Positions 1-6,275 of a stretch of 12,993 nt of DNA are shown one piece after another; the stretch's first letter is position 1, and every line of letters begins with the position of its first letter. The notes under the pieces were generated by a model. It worked only from the letters and a program-made list of their open reading frames with translations, was not told the origin of the DNA and ran no database searches. Source of the stretch: CAYLNK01 sp964384675 (lineage in GTDB: Bacteria > Acidobacteriota > Thermoanaerobaculia > UBA5066); contig CAYLNK010000185.1 in assembly GCA_964384675.1 (NCBI GenBank), forward strand, positions 1 to 12,993, read 5' to 3'. The translations under genes and the position numbers were made by a program.

Positions 1-1
1 C

Positions 2-844
2 GCGGAGGCCTCGCTCCGGGGCGGCGGACGCTGCGGCTACTGCTCCCACCCGGTGTCGCTGCCGCCCACGGTCCGCGAGGCCCTCGGGCTCCTCCTGCGC
101 GCGCCGCGACTCGCGCCGGCGTCCCTGCGCGAGCCCGCGATCACGTGGCTCCTTCTCTCGGTCGCCGCCCTCGCGGTGATCGTCGTCTTCTTCCTCCATC
201 AGCCGCGGGGCGTGAACGCCACCGCCGAGCTCCAGCTGCCCGCGGTGCTCACCCGTGCGGTGTCGGCGCCCGACGTCACCGTTCCGCCGCGCGCCCGGCT
301 CTTCCCTTATCTCGTGGTCTCGGCTCCGGAGCTGAAGGACGGCACGCTCTGCCTCCTCGTCGCTCTCGAGCGCCGCGCCACCTCCGAGCGCCGCCGCCAG
401 TGGCTGACGCTCTGGGACGGCGCGCCGCCGTCGGCCGGGTATCCGGCCCGGCATCCGTACGCCGAGCTGTCGATGGGGCGGCGCGTCTCGCCGCTTCCGG
501 CCGGGGCGTACCGGATCACGGTGGAGGCGGCTCGCTTCGCGCCCGCCCCCGGATCCCCGCGGATCCCGGGGGTCTTGACGGTCGAGCTCCGCACGATGGC
601 CGAGCCGGCGACCGGCTTCGTCATTCTCCTCCTCAACGCCCTCGTCTGGCTCGGGGTCCTCGACCTGCGTCTCGCGGCGCGGCACGTCGGGCGGGTCTCG
701 CGCGCGGGCCGCGCGGTCCGGGGGCTCGCCCTCGCGCTGACCGTGCTGCTCCTCCTCGAGATCGTCGCGCCGCTCAACCCGTTCGGCGCGCGGGCCGCGT
801 TCGAGGCGGCGCCGGCGCCGGAGGCCCCCGCGGCCTGTCGCTGA
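2..844 (+). CDS. 3' part of a membrane protein with a CxxC zinc-ribbon remnant (partial, start outside window)
   Basis: The frame is open from the first bases of the window, so the true start lies upstream; the GTG at 53 is only an internal candidate. The visible 280 residues begin with a cysteine pair (CGYC, residues 11-14 of the fragment), which looks like the second knuckle of a zinc ribbon. One hydrophobic segment follows (about 47-65), then about 140 residues of beta-rich sequence, then two more hydrophobic segments (about 205-221 and 241-257) and an Ala/Pro-rich tail. The middle region contains a PAGAYRITVEA stretch ahead of the second membrane segment. This weakly recalls the C-terminal region of DUF4178-type proteins, but I cannot assign a family. 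The gene converges on the propeller gene with 7 bp between the two stops and no clear terminator. I infer an integral membrane protein of unknown function. Confidence 0.7.
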   Translation, partial: AEASLRGGGRCGYCSHPVSLPPTVREALGLLLRAPRLAPASLREPAITWLLLSVAALAVIVVFFLHQPRGVNATAELQLPAVLTRAVSAPDVTVPPRARLFPYLVVSAPELKDGTLCLLVALERRATSERRRQWLTLWDGAPPSAGYPARHPYAELSMGRRVSPLPAGAYRITVEAARFAPAPGSPRIPGVLTVELRTMAEPATGFVILLLNALVWLGVLDLRLAARHVGRVSRAGRAVRGLALALTVLLLLEIVAPLNPFGARAAFEAAPAPEAPAACR

Positions 845-851
845 GGGCGGC

Positions 852-3524
852 TCATCTCGGCTCGGCGAGGAGGAACGTCGTGGCCCCAGACGCCCGCACC
901 ACGGTGGCCCACGCGAAGACCGGGGCGCTCGACGTGACCGAGAGGCTCCCGTCCGACAGCGCGCCGCCGTCCCCGAGGATCGCGGCGAGGTCGCTGAGCT
1001 GCACGAAGCCGAGCGGCGGCACCTCCACGTCCGTCTTCCCGAGGGCGCGGCTCCCGTCGGACAGCGCGAGGGCCACCCGTGCCGCCGTCGTGCCCGGGTT
1101 GAGGAAGCCGGCGTTGGTGCGGACCTCGCCCTCCCGTGAGGCGAGCGGCGCGAGCGTGCCTGCCGTGACCGCCTCCGACGCGGGGAGCGCCGGCACCGCC
1201 ACCCGCGACTCGCCGGCCGCGTCGTACGTCGTGGAGCGGACCGAGAGGCCACCGCGCGAACGGATCCGGATCCCGCCGCCGCCCGACGCCCCGAGGGTCG
1301 TGCCGACGACGTCGGAAAGGACGAGCGGTTTGCCGGCGGGGATCGCGACCTTCACCTCGGCGGCCGGCCGGTTGTCGCCGGGCGGCAGGAACGAGAGCCA
1401 GGCCTCCGCGCCCGCGGCGCTCTCGAGCACGAGGTCCGTGGTCCAGCGGCTCCCGCCGCGGCCGGCGGCGCTGGCGGCGGCGGGCACGAAGAGCGCCGTG
1501 TCCGCGGCCGCCGCTCCCCCGAAACGCAGCAGCCGCTCGGAGAACTTGAACTCGCCGACCCAGAGGTACGCCCCGTCGAACGCGAGCGTGGCCGGCCAGA
1601 AGAGCGTGCCTCGACCGATCTCGGGGTGTCCCGAGCCGAGGACCAGGTCCGGGGCGCGGCCCGCGGCCGCGTCCTCCACGCGGGTCCACCCGTACACGTG
1701 GCTGGCCGGCGTGTCGCCCACGAAGAGACGTCCGCCCCCCAGCGCCACGCCCTCGGGGCGGTTGAGGCGGAAGCCGGGTGCCGTCGCCACGTCGGCTCCT
1801 TTCGGCGTGCCGGCGACGAGGTCGGCCACGCGGTAGAGCGTCACGAGGTGGTCTTCGGTGCGGGTGACCGCGAGCCAGGTGCCGTCGCTGTCGAGCCGGG
1901 ACGGCCGGTTCACGGAGAGCGTCAGGCGGGGCGGCGTCGAGGCAGCCGGGATCCCGTCCCAGACGTACACCTTGCCGGCCGCCTCGTCGGCGACGTAGAG
2001 GAGCTTGCCGTCGAGCGCCACGCCGCGCAGGTCCTGGAACGTCACGCCGCCCACGGTGTTGACGAGGACCGCGTCGGGCAGCTCTCCGTTCGCGGGAGGC
2101 CGGTTCCAGACGACGAGCGCGTGCCCACCCGCGAGCACGAGACGCCCCTCCGAGAGGGCGTTGTCCCACGGCGGCTCGGGCAGGGTGTAGACGAAGTCGG
2201 GGGCGGCGCCGGAGCGGTCGGGGAGGGCGCCCCAGACGTACAGCTTCCGGTCGAAATCCGAGGAGACGAAGAGGCTCCTGCCGTCGGTGGCCGGGACCGG
2301 GTTGCTGACGATGAAGCTGGTCTCGAGCGTGCTCGTGCAGAGGTCGGGGCTTCCGATCACGAAGTCGGGGAGCTGATCCCCGCGCGTCGGGAGCGCGTCG
2401 TAGCCGAGGACCTTGTTCGAGTTGGCCGCCGACACGTAGAGCCGCCCGCCCCCGAACGCGATCGCCGAGCCGTCCCCGCCGTTCCAGGTGAAGCCGGCCG
2501 GCTTCACCGACAGCGACGGCTTGGAGGTCTCGTTCGCCGGCACGCCGTCCCAGAGGTAGAGCGAGCGCCCGAGGAGGATCAGCTTGCCGTCGGGCGCGAA
2601 GGCGCCGGTGAGCCAGCCGTAGCGCGGGTCTTCCGGATCCGTCAGGAAGTAGTCGTACGGGGCGTCGTCGGCCGTCGGGAACGTCTTCCAGACGAAGTTC
2701 CCGTGCCCGCCCTCGGGCGAGCCGCCGACCCTCGCGTTGTGGTCGCCGACGAGGAGCGAGCGGCCGTCGCTCACGATCGTGCGCGGCGTCCCGAGCTTCC
2801 CGCCGCCCGTCAGGACGAGGTCGGCCGGCTGTCCGTCCGCGGTAGGGAAGCTCGTCCAGATGAGGACCCGGCTCGACGCCGTGCTCGACACCGCGATCCG
2901 GCTCCCGTCGGTCCAGAGGCCCCAGGGCCAGCCGACCGAGCTGCGGCTGCCGATCGGGCCGCCTCCCAGCACCAGGTCTGCCGGCGCGCCGCTGGCCCTC
3001 GGGAACGTGGTCCAGATCAGGATGCGGTCGTTGTACGCGTCGGCCACGAGGACGCGTGTGCCGTCCGTGGCGACCGCGACCGGCCAGTTCAGCCGATCAC
3101 GCCCCGTGCCGGGGGCGTTCGAGACGAAGTCCCGCTGCCCGAGGACGAGGTCGGGGGGCTCGTTCCCGCGCGGCAGCTTCGACCAGACGAGGACCCGGTT
3201 GTTGTTCCGGTCGCACAAGAGGAGGCGCGTGCCGTCGCTCGCGATGCCGCCCTGGTGGTTGAAGAGGAGCGGCCCGCCGGCGTCGTCGAAGCCGAAGCCG
3301 GAGAGCATCAGGTCGGCGGCCTGCCCGCTCGCGAGGCGGGCCACGCCGCCGGTGGGGGCCGCGGGGTAGGTGGAGCCGGTGGCGGTCACGGTGACCGCTC
3401 CTCCCATGGCGGTCGGTCCACAGTCGCCGGCGTGGGCCGCGACACCTCCGAGGAGGGCGACGACACAGGTCGCCCGGAGGGCGACGACACACGTCGCCCG
3501 GACGCCGATCGACGTTCTGCTCAC
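852..3524 (-). CDS. Secreted multi-repeat beta-propeller (NHL-like) protein with an Acidobacteria-type C-terminal domain
   Basis: I chose the GTG at 3524 (890 residues) over the ATG 16 codons upstream because GGAGG sits 4 nt before it and a signal peptide then starts at once. The signal peptide has a basic start, a long hydrophobic core and an AHA|G cleavage site near residue 32. Residues about 85-670 hold roughly twelve blade-like repeats of the form DGTR-LLV-D--N-RVL-W followed by a P-D-VLG turn, starting near residues 97, 154, 206, 253, 312, 357, 414, 459, 505, 547, 597 and 650. This resembles NHL/SMP-30-type propellers and could form two six-bladed rings. Residues about 685-890 form a separate beta-rich domain (WRTDL-like start, FLNPGT, VQLSDLA) of a kind I associate with Acidobacteriota exported proteins. 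No catalytic motif is visible. The likely role is extracellular binding or surface display; the ligand is unknown. Confidence 0.85.
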   Translation of the reverse strand: MSRTSIGVRATCVVALRATCVVALLGGVAAHAGDCGPTAMGGAVTVTATGSTYPAAPTGGVARLASGQAADLMLSGFGFDDAGGPLLFNHQGGIASDGTRLLLCDRNNNRVLVWSKLPRGNEPPDLVLGQRDFVSNAPGTGRDRLNWPVAVATDGTRVLVADAYNDRILIWTTFPRASGAPADLVLGGGPIGSRSSVGWPWGLWTDGSRIAVSSTASSRVLIWTSFPTADGQPADLVLTGGGKLGTPRTIVSDGRSLLVGDHNARVGGSPEGGHGNFVWKTFPTADDAPYDYFLTDPEDPRYGWLTGAFAPDGKLILLGRSLYLWDGVPANETSKPSLSVKPAGFTWNGGDGSAIAFGGGRLYVSAANSNKVLGYDALPTRGDQLPDFVIGSPDLCTSTLETSFIVSNPVPATDGRSLFVSSDFDRKLYVWGALPDRSGAAPDFVYTLPEPPWDNALSEGRLVLAGGHALVVWNRPPANGELPDAVLVNTVGGVTFQDLRGVALDGKLLYVADEAAGKVYVWDGIPAASTPPRLTLSVNRPSRLDSDGTWLAVTRTEDHLVTLYRVADLVAGTPKGADVATAPGFRLNRPEGVALGGGRLFVGDTPASHVYGWTRVEDAAAGRAPDLVLGSGHPEIGRGTLFWPATLAFDGAYLWVGEFKFSERLLRFGGAAAADTALFVPAAASAAGRGGSRWTTDLVLESAAGAEAWLSFLPPGDNRPAAEVKVAIPAGKPLVLSDVVGTTLGASGGGGIRIRSRGGLSVRSTTYDAAGESRVAVPALPASEAVTAGTLAPLASREGEVRTNAGFLNPGTTAARVALALSDGSRALGKTDVEVPPLGFVQLSDLAAILGDGGALSDGSLSVTSSAPVFAWATVVRASGATTFLLAEPR
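3453..3500 (-). repeat. 24-bp in-frame tandem duplication inside a signal peptide
   Basis: Positions 3453-3476 and 3477-3500 are adjacent 24-bp copies that differ at one base. Each encodes the eight residues RATCVVAL, so the hydrophobic core of the propeller protein's signal peptide reads RATCVVAL twice, with an arginine in the middle. The mismatch is synonymous. The length is a multiple of three and keeps the frame. Replication slippage is the simplest origin. Confidence 0.9.
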
Positions 3525-3528
3525 GGGT

Positions 3529-3533
3529 CCTCC
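3529..3533 (-). promoter_or_regulatory. Ribosome binding site fixing the start of the propeller gene
   Basis: On the minus strand GGAGG lies 4 nt upstream of the GTG at 3524. The alternative ATG further upstream (3572) would place charged and polar residues ahead of the signal peptide and lies within the inverted repeat of the leader, so the GTG start is preferred. Confidence 0.7.
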
Positions 3534-3542
3534 GCTTCTGCT

Positions 3543-3575
3543 GCCGTGCGTTGACGCGGGCACCTCTCGCACGGC
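3543..3575. repeat. Inverted repeat in the leader of the propeller gene
   Basis: GCCGTGCG (3543-3550) and CGCACGGC (3568-3575) are perfect 8-bp arms separated by 17 bp. They lie 18 to 51 bp upstream of the GTG start. The arrangement could be an operator or a leader hairpin that affects ribosome access. Eight-base arms can arise by chance in DNA this GC-rich, so the function is uncertain. Confidence 0.4.
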
Positions 3576-3625
3576 GGGTTTGGCTTGAGTGTCCCGCCGA
3601 AAGAAGAGCTAACGGCCGAAAACGA

Positions 3626-3655
3626 GAAGGGAGGGGGCGCGAGCCCCCTCCCTTC
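3626..3655 (-). terminator. Rho-independent terminator of hcp copy 1
   Basis: Perfect 13-bp arms GAAGGGAGGGGGC and GCCCCCTCCCTTC enclose a 4-nt loop, 22 bp past the hcp stop. Reading on the minus strand, the hairpin is followed by TCTCGTTTTCGG, a short T-rich run. It closely resembles the hairpin after hcp copy 2. It also separates hcp from the propeller gene on the same strand. Confidence 0.85.
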
Positions 3656-3677
3656 CAGGTCCGGTCGCTCGGTCTCG

Positions 3678-4193
3678 TCAGACCTTCTGCATCTTCTTGA
3701 GGTCGTACCCGGCCTTGATCGCGCCCTGGAGCGCGCCCTTGGCGTCCTGCTCCTTGTACTCGATCTCCACCTTGGCGAAGTTCAGGGAGATCTGGTCCAC
3801 CGGGATCGGGTCGTCGCCGCCCGAGCCGCCCGTCTGGTAGGACGAGACCAGGAGGTCGCTGAACGTCACCTTCAGGTAGTCGCCCTGCTCCTTGTTGTCA
3901 CCGGCCTTGCGCGCGCACAGGATCGCCTTCCCGATGTGCTCGCCGGTGGCGCAGGCCTGCATCAGCTTCGGGCTGGCCTTGCACATCCGCATCGTGAAGT
4001 GGAAGTCCTGCATCGCGACCTTGCCCGCGCCGCCGCCGCCGCCGACGGCGAACGTGCCGCTCTGGCTGGCGCCCCAGGACCAGGAGAGCATCTCGATCTC
4101 GTCCTGGTGCTTGGCGTCCTTGCTCTCGCCCTTGATGTCGGTGCCCTCGAACTTGAGGAAGTAGTCGGAGATCCCCTGCGGTCTGGAAGCCAT
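3678..4193 (-). CDS. hcp: Hcp family type VI secretion tube protein, copy 1
   Basis: This 171-residue protein has the normal length and character of the Hcp1 family. It starts with a FLKFEGTDIKGES strand, followed by EIEMLSWSWGASQ and a QDFHFTMRMCKASPKLMQAC strand-helix block. A central DYLKVTFSDLLVSSYQTGG part follows, then QISLNFAKVEIEYKEQ near the end. Hcp forms hexameric rings that stack into the inner tube of the type VI secretion system and are exported with effectors. A glycine-rich loop (residues 51-57) interrupts the N-terminal half. The start is supported by AAGGAG 8 nt upstream of the ATG. The protein is identical to copy 2; the genes differ at nine synonymous sites, two near the 3' end and seven in the first 87 bp. 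Each copy has its own promoter and terminator. No other type VI component is visible, so the pair is orphan within this window. Confidence 0.95.
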   Translation of the reverse strand: MASRPQGISDYFLKFEGTDIKGESKDAKHQDEIEMLSWSWGASQSGTFAVGGGGGAGKVAMQDFHFTMRMCKASPKLMQACATGEHIGKAILCARKAGDNKEQGDYLKVTFSDLLVSSYQTGGSGGDDPIPVDQISLNFAKVEIEYKEQDAKGALQGAIKAGYDLKKMQKV

Positions 4194-4225
4194 TTTCGTT
4201 CTCCTTCGTCGTTTGCGACGGGGTC

Positions 4226-4254
4226 AATGTGGGGTACGGGCCTCCGAGAAGCAA
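4226..4254 (-). promoter_or_regulatory. Putative promoter of hcp copy 1
   Basis: On the minus strand TTGCTT (4249-4254) and CACATT (4226-4231) are separated by exactly 17 bp. The copy 2 promoter has TTGAAT and CAGATT at the same 727-bp offset with the same spacing, while the spacer sequence between them has diverged. Conservation of the two hexamers and their spacing is the main support; the -10 hexamer itself is weak. Confidence 0.5.
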
Positions 4255-4282
4255 GCGCGGGAGCGCCGCTCCGGTGAGGGGT

Positions 4283-4318
4283 GTCACGGACGGGTCCGGA
4301 AGCCGCGTTTCGTGTGAC
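4283..4318. promoter_or_regulatory. Conserved inverted repeat GTCAC-N26-GTGAC upstream of hcp copy 1
   Basis: GTCAC (4283-4287) and GTGAC (4314-4318) form inverted arms around 26 bp, with the near edge 90 bp from the hcp start. The same arms, spacing and distance recur before copy 2. Flanking stretches such as CACACGAA and TTCCGGA are also shared. The element lies about 28 bp upstream of the predicted -35 box, a position typical of activator sites. Confidence 0.45.
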
Positions 4319-4350
4319 GACGCGTACACCGGCGCCGGGAGGCGAAAAGA

Positions 4351-4378
4351 AAGGGAGGGGGCGTGGGCCCCCTCCCTT
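4351..4378 (-). terminator. Rho-independent terminator of hcp copy 2
   Basis: Perfect 12-bp arms AAGGGAGGGGGC and GCCCCCTCCCTT enclose a 4-nt loop. Reading on the minus strand, the run TCTTTTCGCC follows. It lies 26 bp past the copy 2 stop and nearly matches the terminator of copy 1, so the terminator belongs to the duplicated unit. Confidence 0.85.
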
Positions 4379-4404
4379 CCCCGGGTCCGGCGGATGTCCG
4401 CGAG

Positions 4405-4920
4405 TCAGACCTTCTGCATCTTCTTGAGGTCGTAGCCGGCCTTGATCGCGCCCTGAAGCGCGCCCTTGGCGTCCTGCTCCTTGTACTCGATCTCCACCTT
4501 GGCGAAGTTCAGGGAGATCTGGTCCACCGGGATCGGGTCGTCGCCGCCCGAGCCGCCCGTCTGGTAGGACGAGACCAGGAGGTCGCTGAACGTCACCTTC
4601 AGGTAGTCGCCCTGCTCCTTGTTGTCACCGGCCTTGCGCGCGCACAGGATCGCCTTCCCGATGTGCTCGCCGGTGGCGCAGGCCTGCATCAGCTTCGGGC
4701 TGGCCTTGCACATCCGCATCGTGAAGTGGAAGTCCTGCATCGCGACCTTGCCCGCGCCGCCGCCGCCGCCGACGGCGAACGTGCCGCTCTGGCTGGCGCC
4801 CCAGGACCAGGAGAGCATCTCGATCTCGTCCTGATGCTTGGCGTCCTTGCTCTCACCCTTGATGTCGGTTCCCTCGAACTTGAGGAAGTAGTCCGAGATT
4901 CCCTGCGGTCTCGAGGCCAT
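4405..4920 (-). CDS. hcp: Hcp family type VI secretion tube protein, copy 2
   Basis: The encoded 171 residues are identical to copy 1. The ATG is preceded by AAGGAGG, a stronger match to the consensus ribosome binding site than that of copy 1. Because both genes keep separate promoters and terminators, they can be expressed independently, either to raise Hcp dosage or to respond to different conditions. The protein sequence gives no basis for functional divergence. The gene lies downstream of fadA on the same strand, with a GC-rich hairpin between, so it is probably not part of the fad operon. Confidence 0.95.
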   Translation of the reverse strand: MASRPQGISDYFLKFEGTDIKGESKDAKHQDEIEMLSWSWGASQSGTFAVGGGGGAGKVAMQDFHFTMRMCKASPKLMQACATGEHIGKAILCARKAGDNKEQGDYLKVTFSDLLVSSYQTGGSGGDDPIPVDQISLNFAKVEIEYKEQDAKGALQGAIKAGYDLKKMQKV

Positions 4921-4952
4921 GTCCGATCCCTCCTTCGTCTTGCGACAGGGAG

Positions 4953-4981
4953 AATCTGGGCCCCGTCCGGAGTAGATTCAA
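4953..4981 (-). promoter_or_regulatory. Putative promoter of hcp copy 2
   Basis: On the minus strand TTGAAT (4976-4981) and CAGATT (4953-4958) have a 17-bp spacer and sit at exactly the same places as the hexamers of copy 1. TTGAAT is a fair -35 match; the -10 is weak. Confidence 0.5.
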
Positions 4982-5009
4982 GGCGCGGCCCGCCCGCCGG
5001 GTGAGGCCG

Positions 5010-5045
5010 GTCACGGAGCGATCCGGAACGGACCGTTCGTGTGAC
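5010..5045. promoter_or_regulatory. Conserved inverted repeat GTCAC-N26-GTGAC upstream of hcp copy 2
   Basis: GTCAC (5010-5014) and GTGAC (5041-5045) are 26 bp apart and 90 bp from the hcp start, as in copy 1. Much of the sequence around them has diverged between copies, so retention of arms and spacing suggests a protein binding site. Confidence 0.45.
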
Positions 5046-5057
5046 GGGACGTACATC

Positions 5058-5086
5058 CGCCCGGCCGGACGGACTCCGGCCGGGCG
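5058..5086 (-). terminator. Hairpin terminator of the fadBA operon
   Basis: Perfect 12-bp arms CGCCCGGCCGGA and TCCGGCCGGGCG enclose a 5-nt loop, 12 bp past the fadA stop. No T-run follows on the minus strand, so termination may be inefficient or the hairpin may instead protect the mRNA 3' end. It sits directly ahead of the regulatory region of hcp copy 2. Confidence 0.6.
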
Positions 5087-5098
5087 AATGAGGCCGGG

Positions 5099-6265
5099 CT
5101 ACGCGGCCCGTTCCAGGACCGTCGCGATCCCCTGGCCCATGCCGATGCACATCGTGGCGACGCCGGTCGTGGCGTTCCGCGCCTGCATCAGGTGGAGGAG
5201 GGTGCCGACGATCCGGGCCCCGGAGCAGCCGAGCGGGTGTCCGAGGGCGATGGCGCCGCCGTTCAGGTTCACCTTCTCGTCCATGACGTCGAGGAGGCCG
5301 AGGTCCTTCAGGACCGGCAACGACTGCGCCGCGAACGCCTCGTTCAGCTCGAAGAGGTCGACGTCCGCCACGGCCATGCCGGCGCGCTTCAGGGCCTTCT
5401 GGACAGCCGGGACCGGGCCGTAGCCCATGATCGACGGGTCGCAGCCGGTCGAGGCCATCGCCTTCACTCGCGCCATCGGGGTGAGGCCCAGCGCCTTGGC
5501 CCGTTCGGCCGAGAGGACGAGAAGCCCCGATGCCCCGTCGGAGATCGCCGACGAGTTGCCGGCGGTCACGGTGCCGCCCTTCGGGTCGAAGGCGGGGGGG
5601 AGCTTCGAGAGCCCCTCGAGGCTGGTGTCCGGGCGAATCACCTCGTCGTAGTCGAACGTCTGGGGGGCGCCCGCCTCGTCGTGTCCGACGATCGGGATGA
5701 TCTCCCTCGCGAAGCGGCCCTCGGTGCGGGCGGCCCACGCCCGCTGGTGGGAGCGGAGCGCGAAGACGTCCTGCCGGGTCCGGTCGATCCGGTGGAGGCG
5801 GGCCAGATACTCGGCGGTGATCCCCATCGCCATCGCCCCCTTGGCGGTGGTCTTCGAGAGGGACGGGTTGAGGTCCACGCCGTGGGTCATCGGCACGTGG
5901 CCCATGTGCTCGACGCCTCCCACCACGAAGACGTCGCCGTTGCCGCTCTGGATCGCCATGGCGGCGGTGTGGAGCGCCTGCATCGAGGAGCCGCAGAGGC
6001 GGTTGACCGTCTGCGCGCTCACGGTCTTCGGGAGCGGCGTCATCAGCGCGGCGAAACGGGCGATGTTGTACGCCTGCTCGAGCGTCTGCTGGACGCAGCC
6101 CCAGATCACGTCGTCGACCTCGGCCGGGTCGACTCCTGGATTCCTGGCGAGGAGCGCCTTGATCACCTCGGCCGAGAGGTTCTCGGCGCGGACGGCGCGG
6201 AACATGCCGCCCTTGGAGCGGCCCATCGGTGTGCGGACGGCGTCGACGATGACGGCATCTCTCAT
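5099..6265 (-). CDS. fadA: Acetyl-CoA C-acyltransferase (3-ketoacyl-CoA thiolase), beta subunit of the fatty-acid oxidation complex
   Basis: This enzyme cleaves 3-ketoacyl-CoA with CoA to give acetyl-CoA and a shortened acyl-CoA, the last step of beta-oxidation. The 388 residues match the length of E. coli FadA (387) and share its long signature blocks, including VDAVRTPMGRSKGG at the start, WGCVQQTLEQ, VGGVEHMGHVPM and CDPSIMGYGPVPA. The catalytic residues are present: nucleophile Cys91 in NRLCGSSMQ, His343 in GHPLGCSGAR and Cys373 in ATMCIGMGQG. The ATG is preceded by GAGGAG, which overlaps the fadB stop region; the gap to fadB is 10 bp, so translation is probably coupled. It is the second gene of a fadBA operon and is expected to work in the cytoplasm in a complex with FadB. 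I see no truncation or missing key residue. Confidence 0.97.
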   Translation of the reverse strand: MRDAVIVDAVRTPMGRSKGGMFRAVRAENLSAEVIKALLARNPGVDPAEVDDVIWGCVQQTLEQAYNIARFAALMTPLPKTVSAQTVNRLCGSSMQALHTAAMAIQSGNGDVFVVGGVEHMGHVPMTHGVDLNPSLSKTTAKGAMAMGITAEYLARLHRIDRTRQDVFALRSHQRAWAARTEGRFAREIIPIVGHDEAGAPQTFDYDEVIRPDTSLEGLSKLPPAFDPKGGTVTAGNSSAISDGASGLLVLSAERAKALGLTPMARVKAMASTGCDPSIMGYGPVPAVQKALKRAGMAVADVDLFELNEAFAAQSLPVLKDLGLLDVMDEKVNLNGGAIALGHPLGCSGARIVGTLLHLMQARNATTGVATMCIGMGQGIATVLERAA

Positions 6266-6275
6266 CGGTCTCTCC

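Larger units (their letters stand above)
3626..5045 (-). repeat. Tandem direct repeat of a whole hcp transcription unit (727-bp period)
   Basis: Terminator, coding region, ribosome binding site, promoter hexamers and upstream inverted repeat all recur at an offset of 727 bp (725 for the terminator), roughly 3626-4318 and 4351-5045. Within the genes, 3730-4106 and 4457-4833 are identical over 377 bp. Differences are confined to the two gene ends and increase in the intergenic parts. The upstream intergenic sequences have diverged strongly apart from the elements listed. Confidence 0.85.

Noticed and set aside
145..1836. Plus-strand open frame of 563 codons, and minus-strand 307-2169 frame of 620 codons
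   Set aside because: Both consist of Arg/Pro/Ala-rich sequence without domains and overlap the membrane gene and the propeller gene in other frames.
1626..3554. Plus-strand open frame of 642 codons opposite the propeller gene
   Set aside because: It is the antisense shadow of the repeats; its apparent periodicity follows from the propeller repeats on the minus strand.
4020..4055. Run of CCG repeats inside hcp as a possible slippage repeat
   Set aside because: It encodes the glycine-rich loop in both copies with no length difference between them, so there is no sign of variation.
3585..4277. Plus-strand frames opposite each hcp (also 4363-5004)
   Set aside because: They appear twice only because hcp is duplicated; the products are His/Leu/Ala/Arg-rich shadows without a family.
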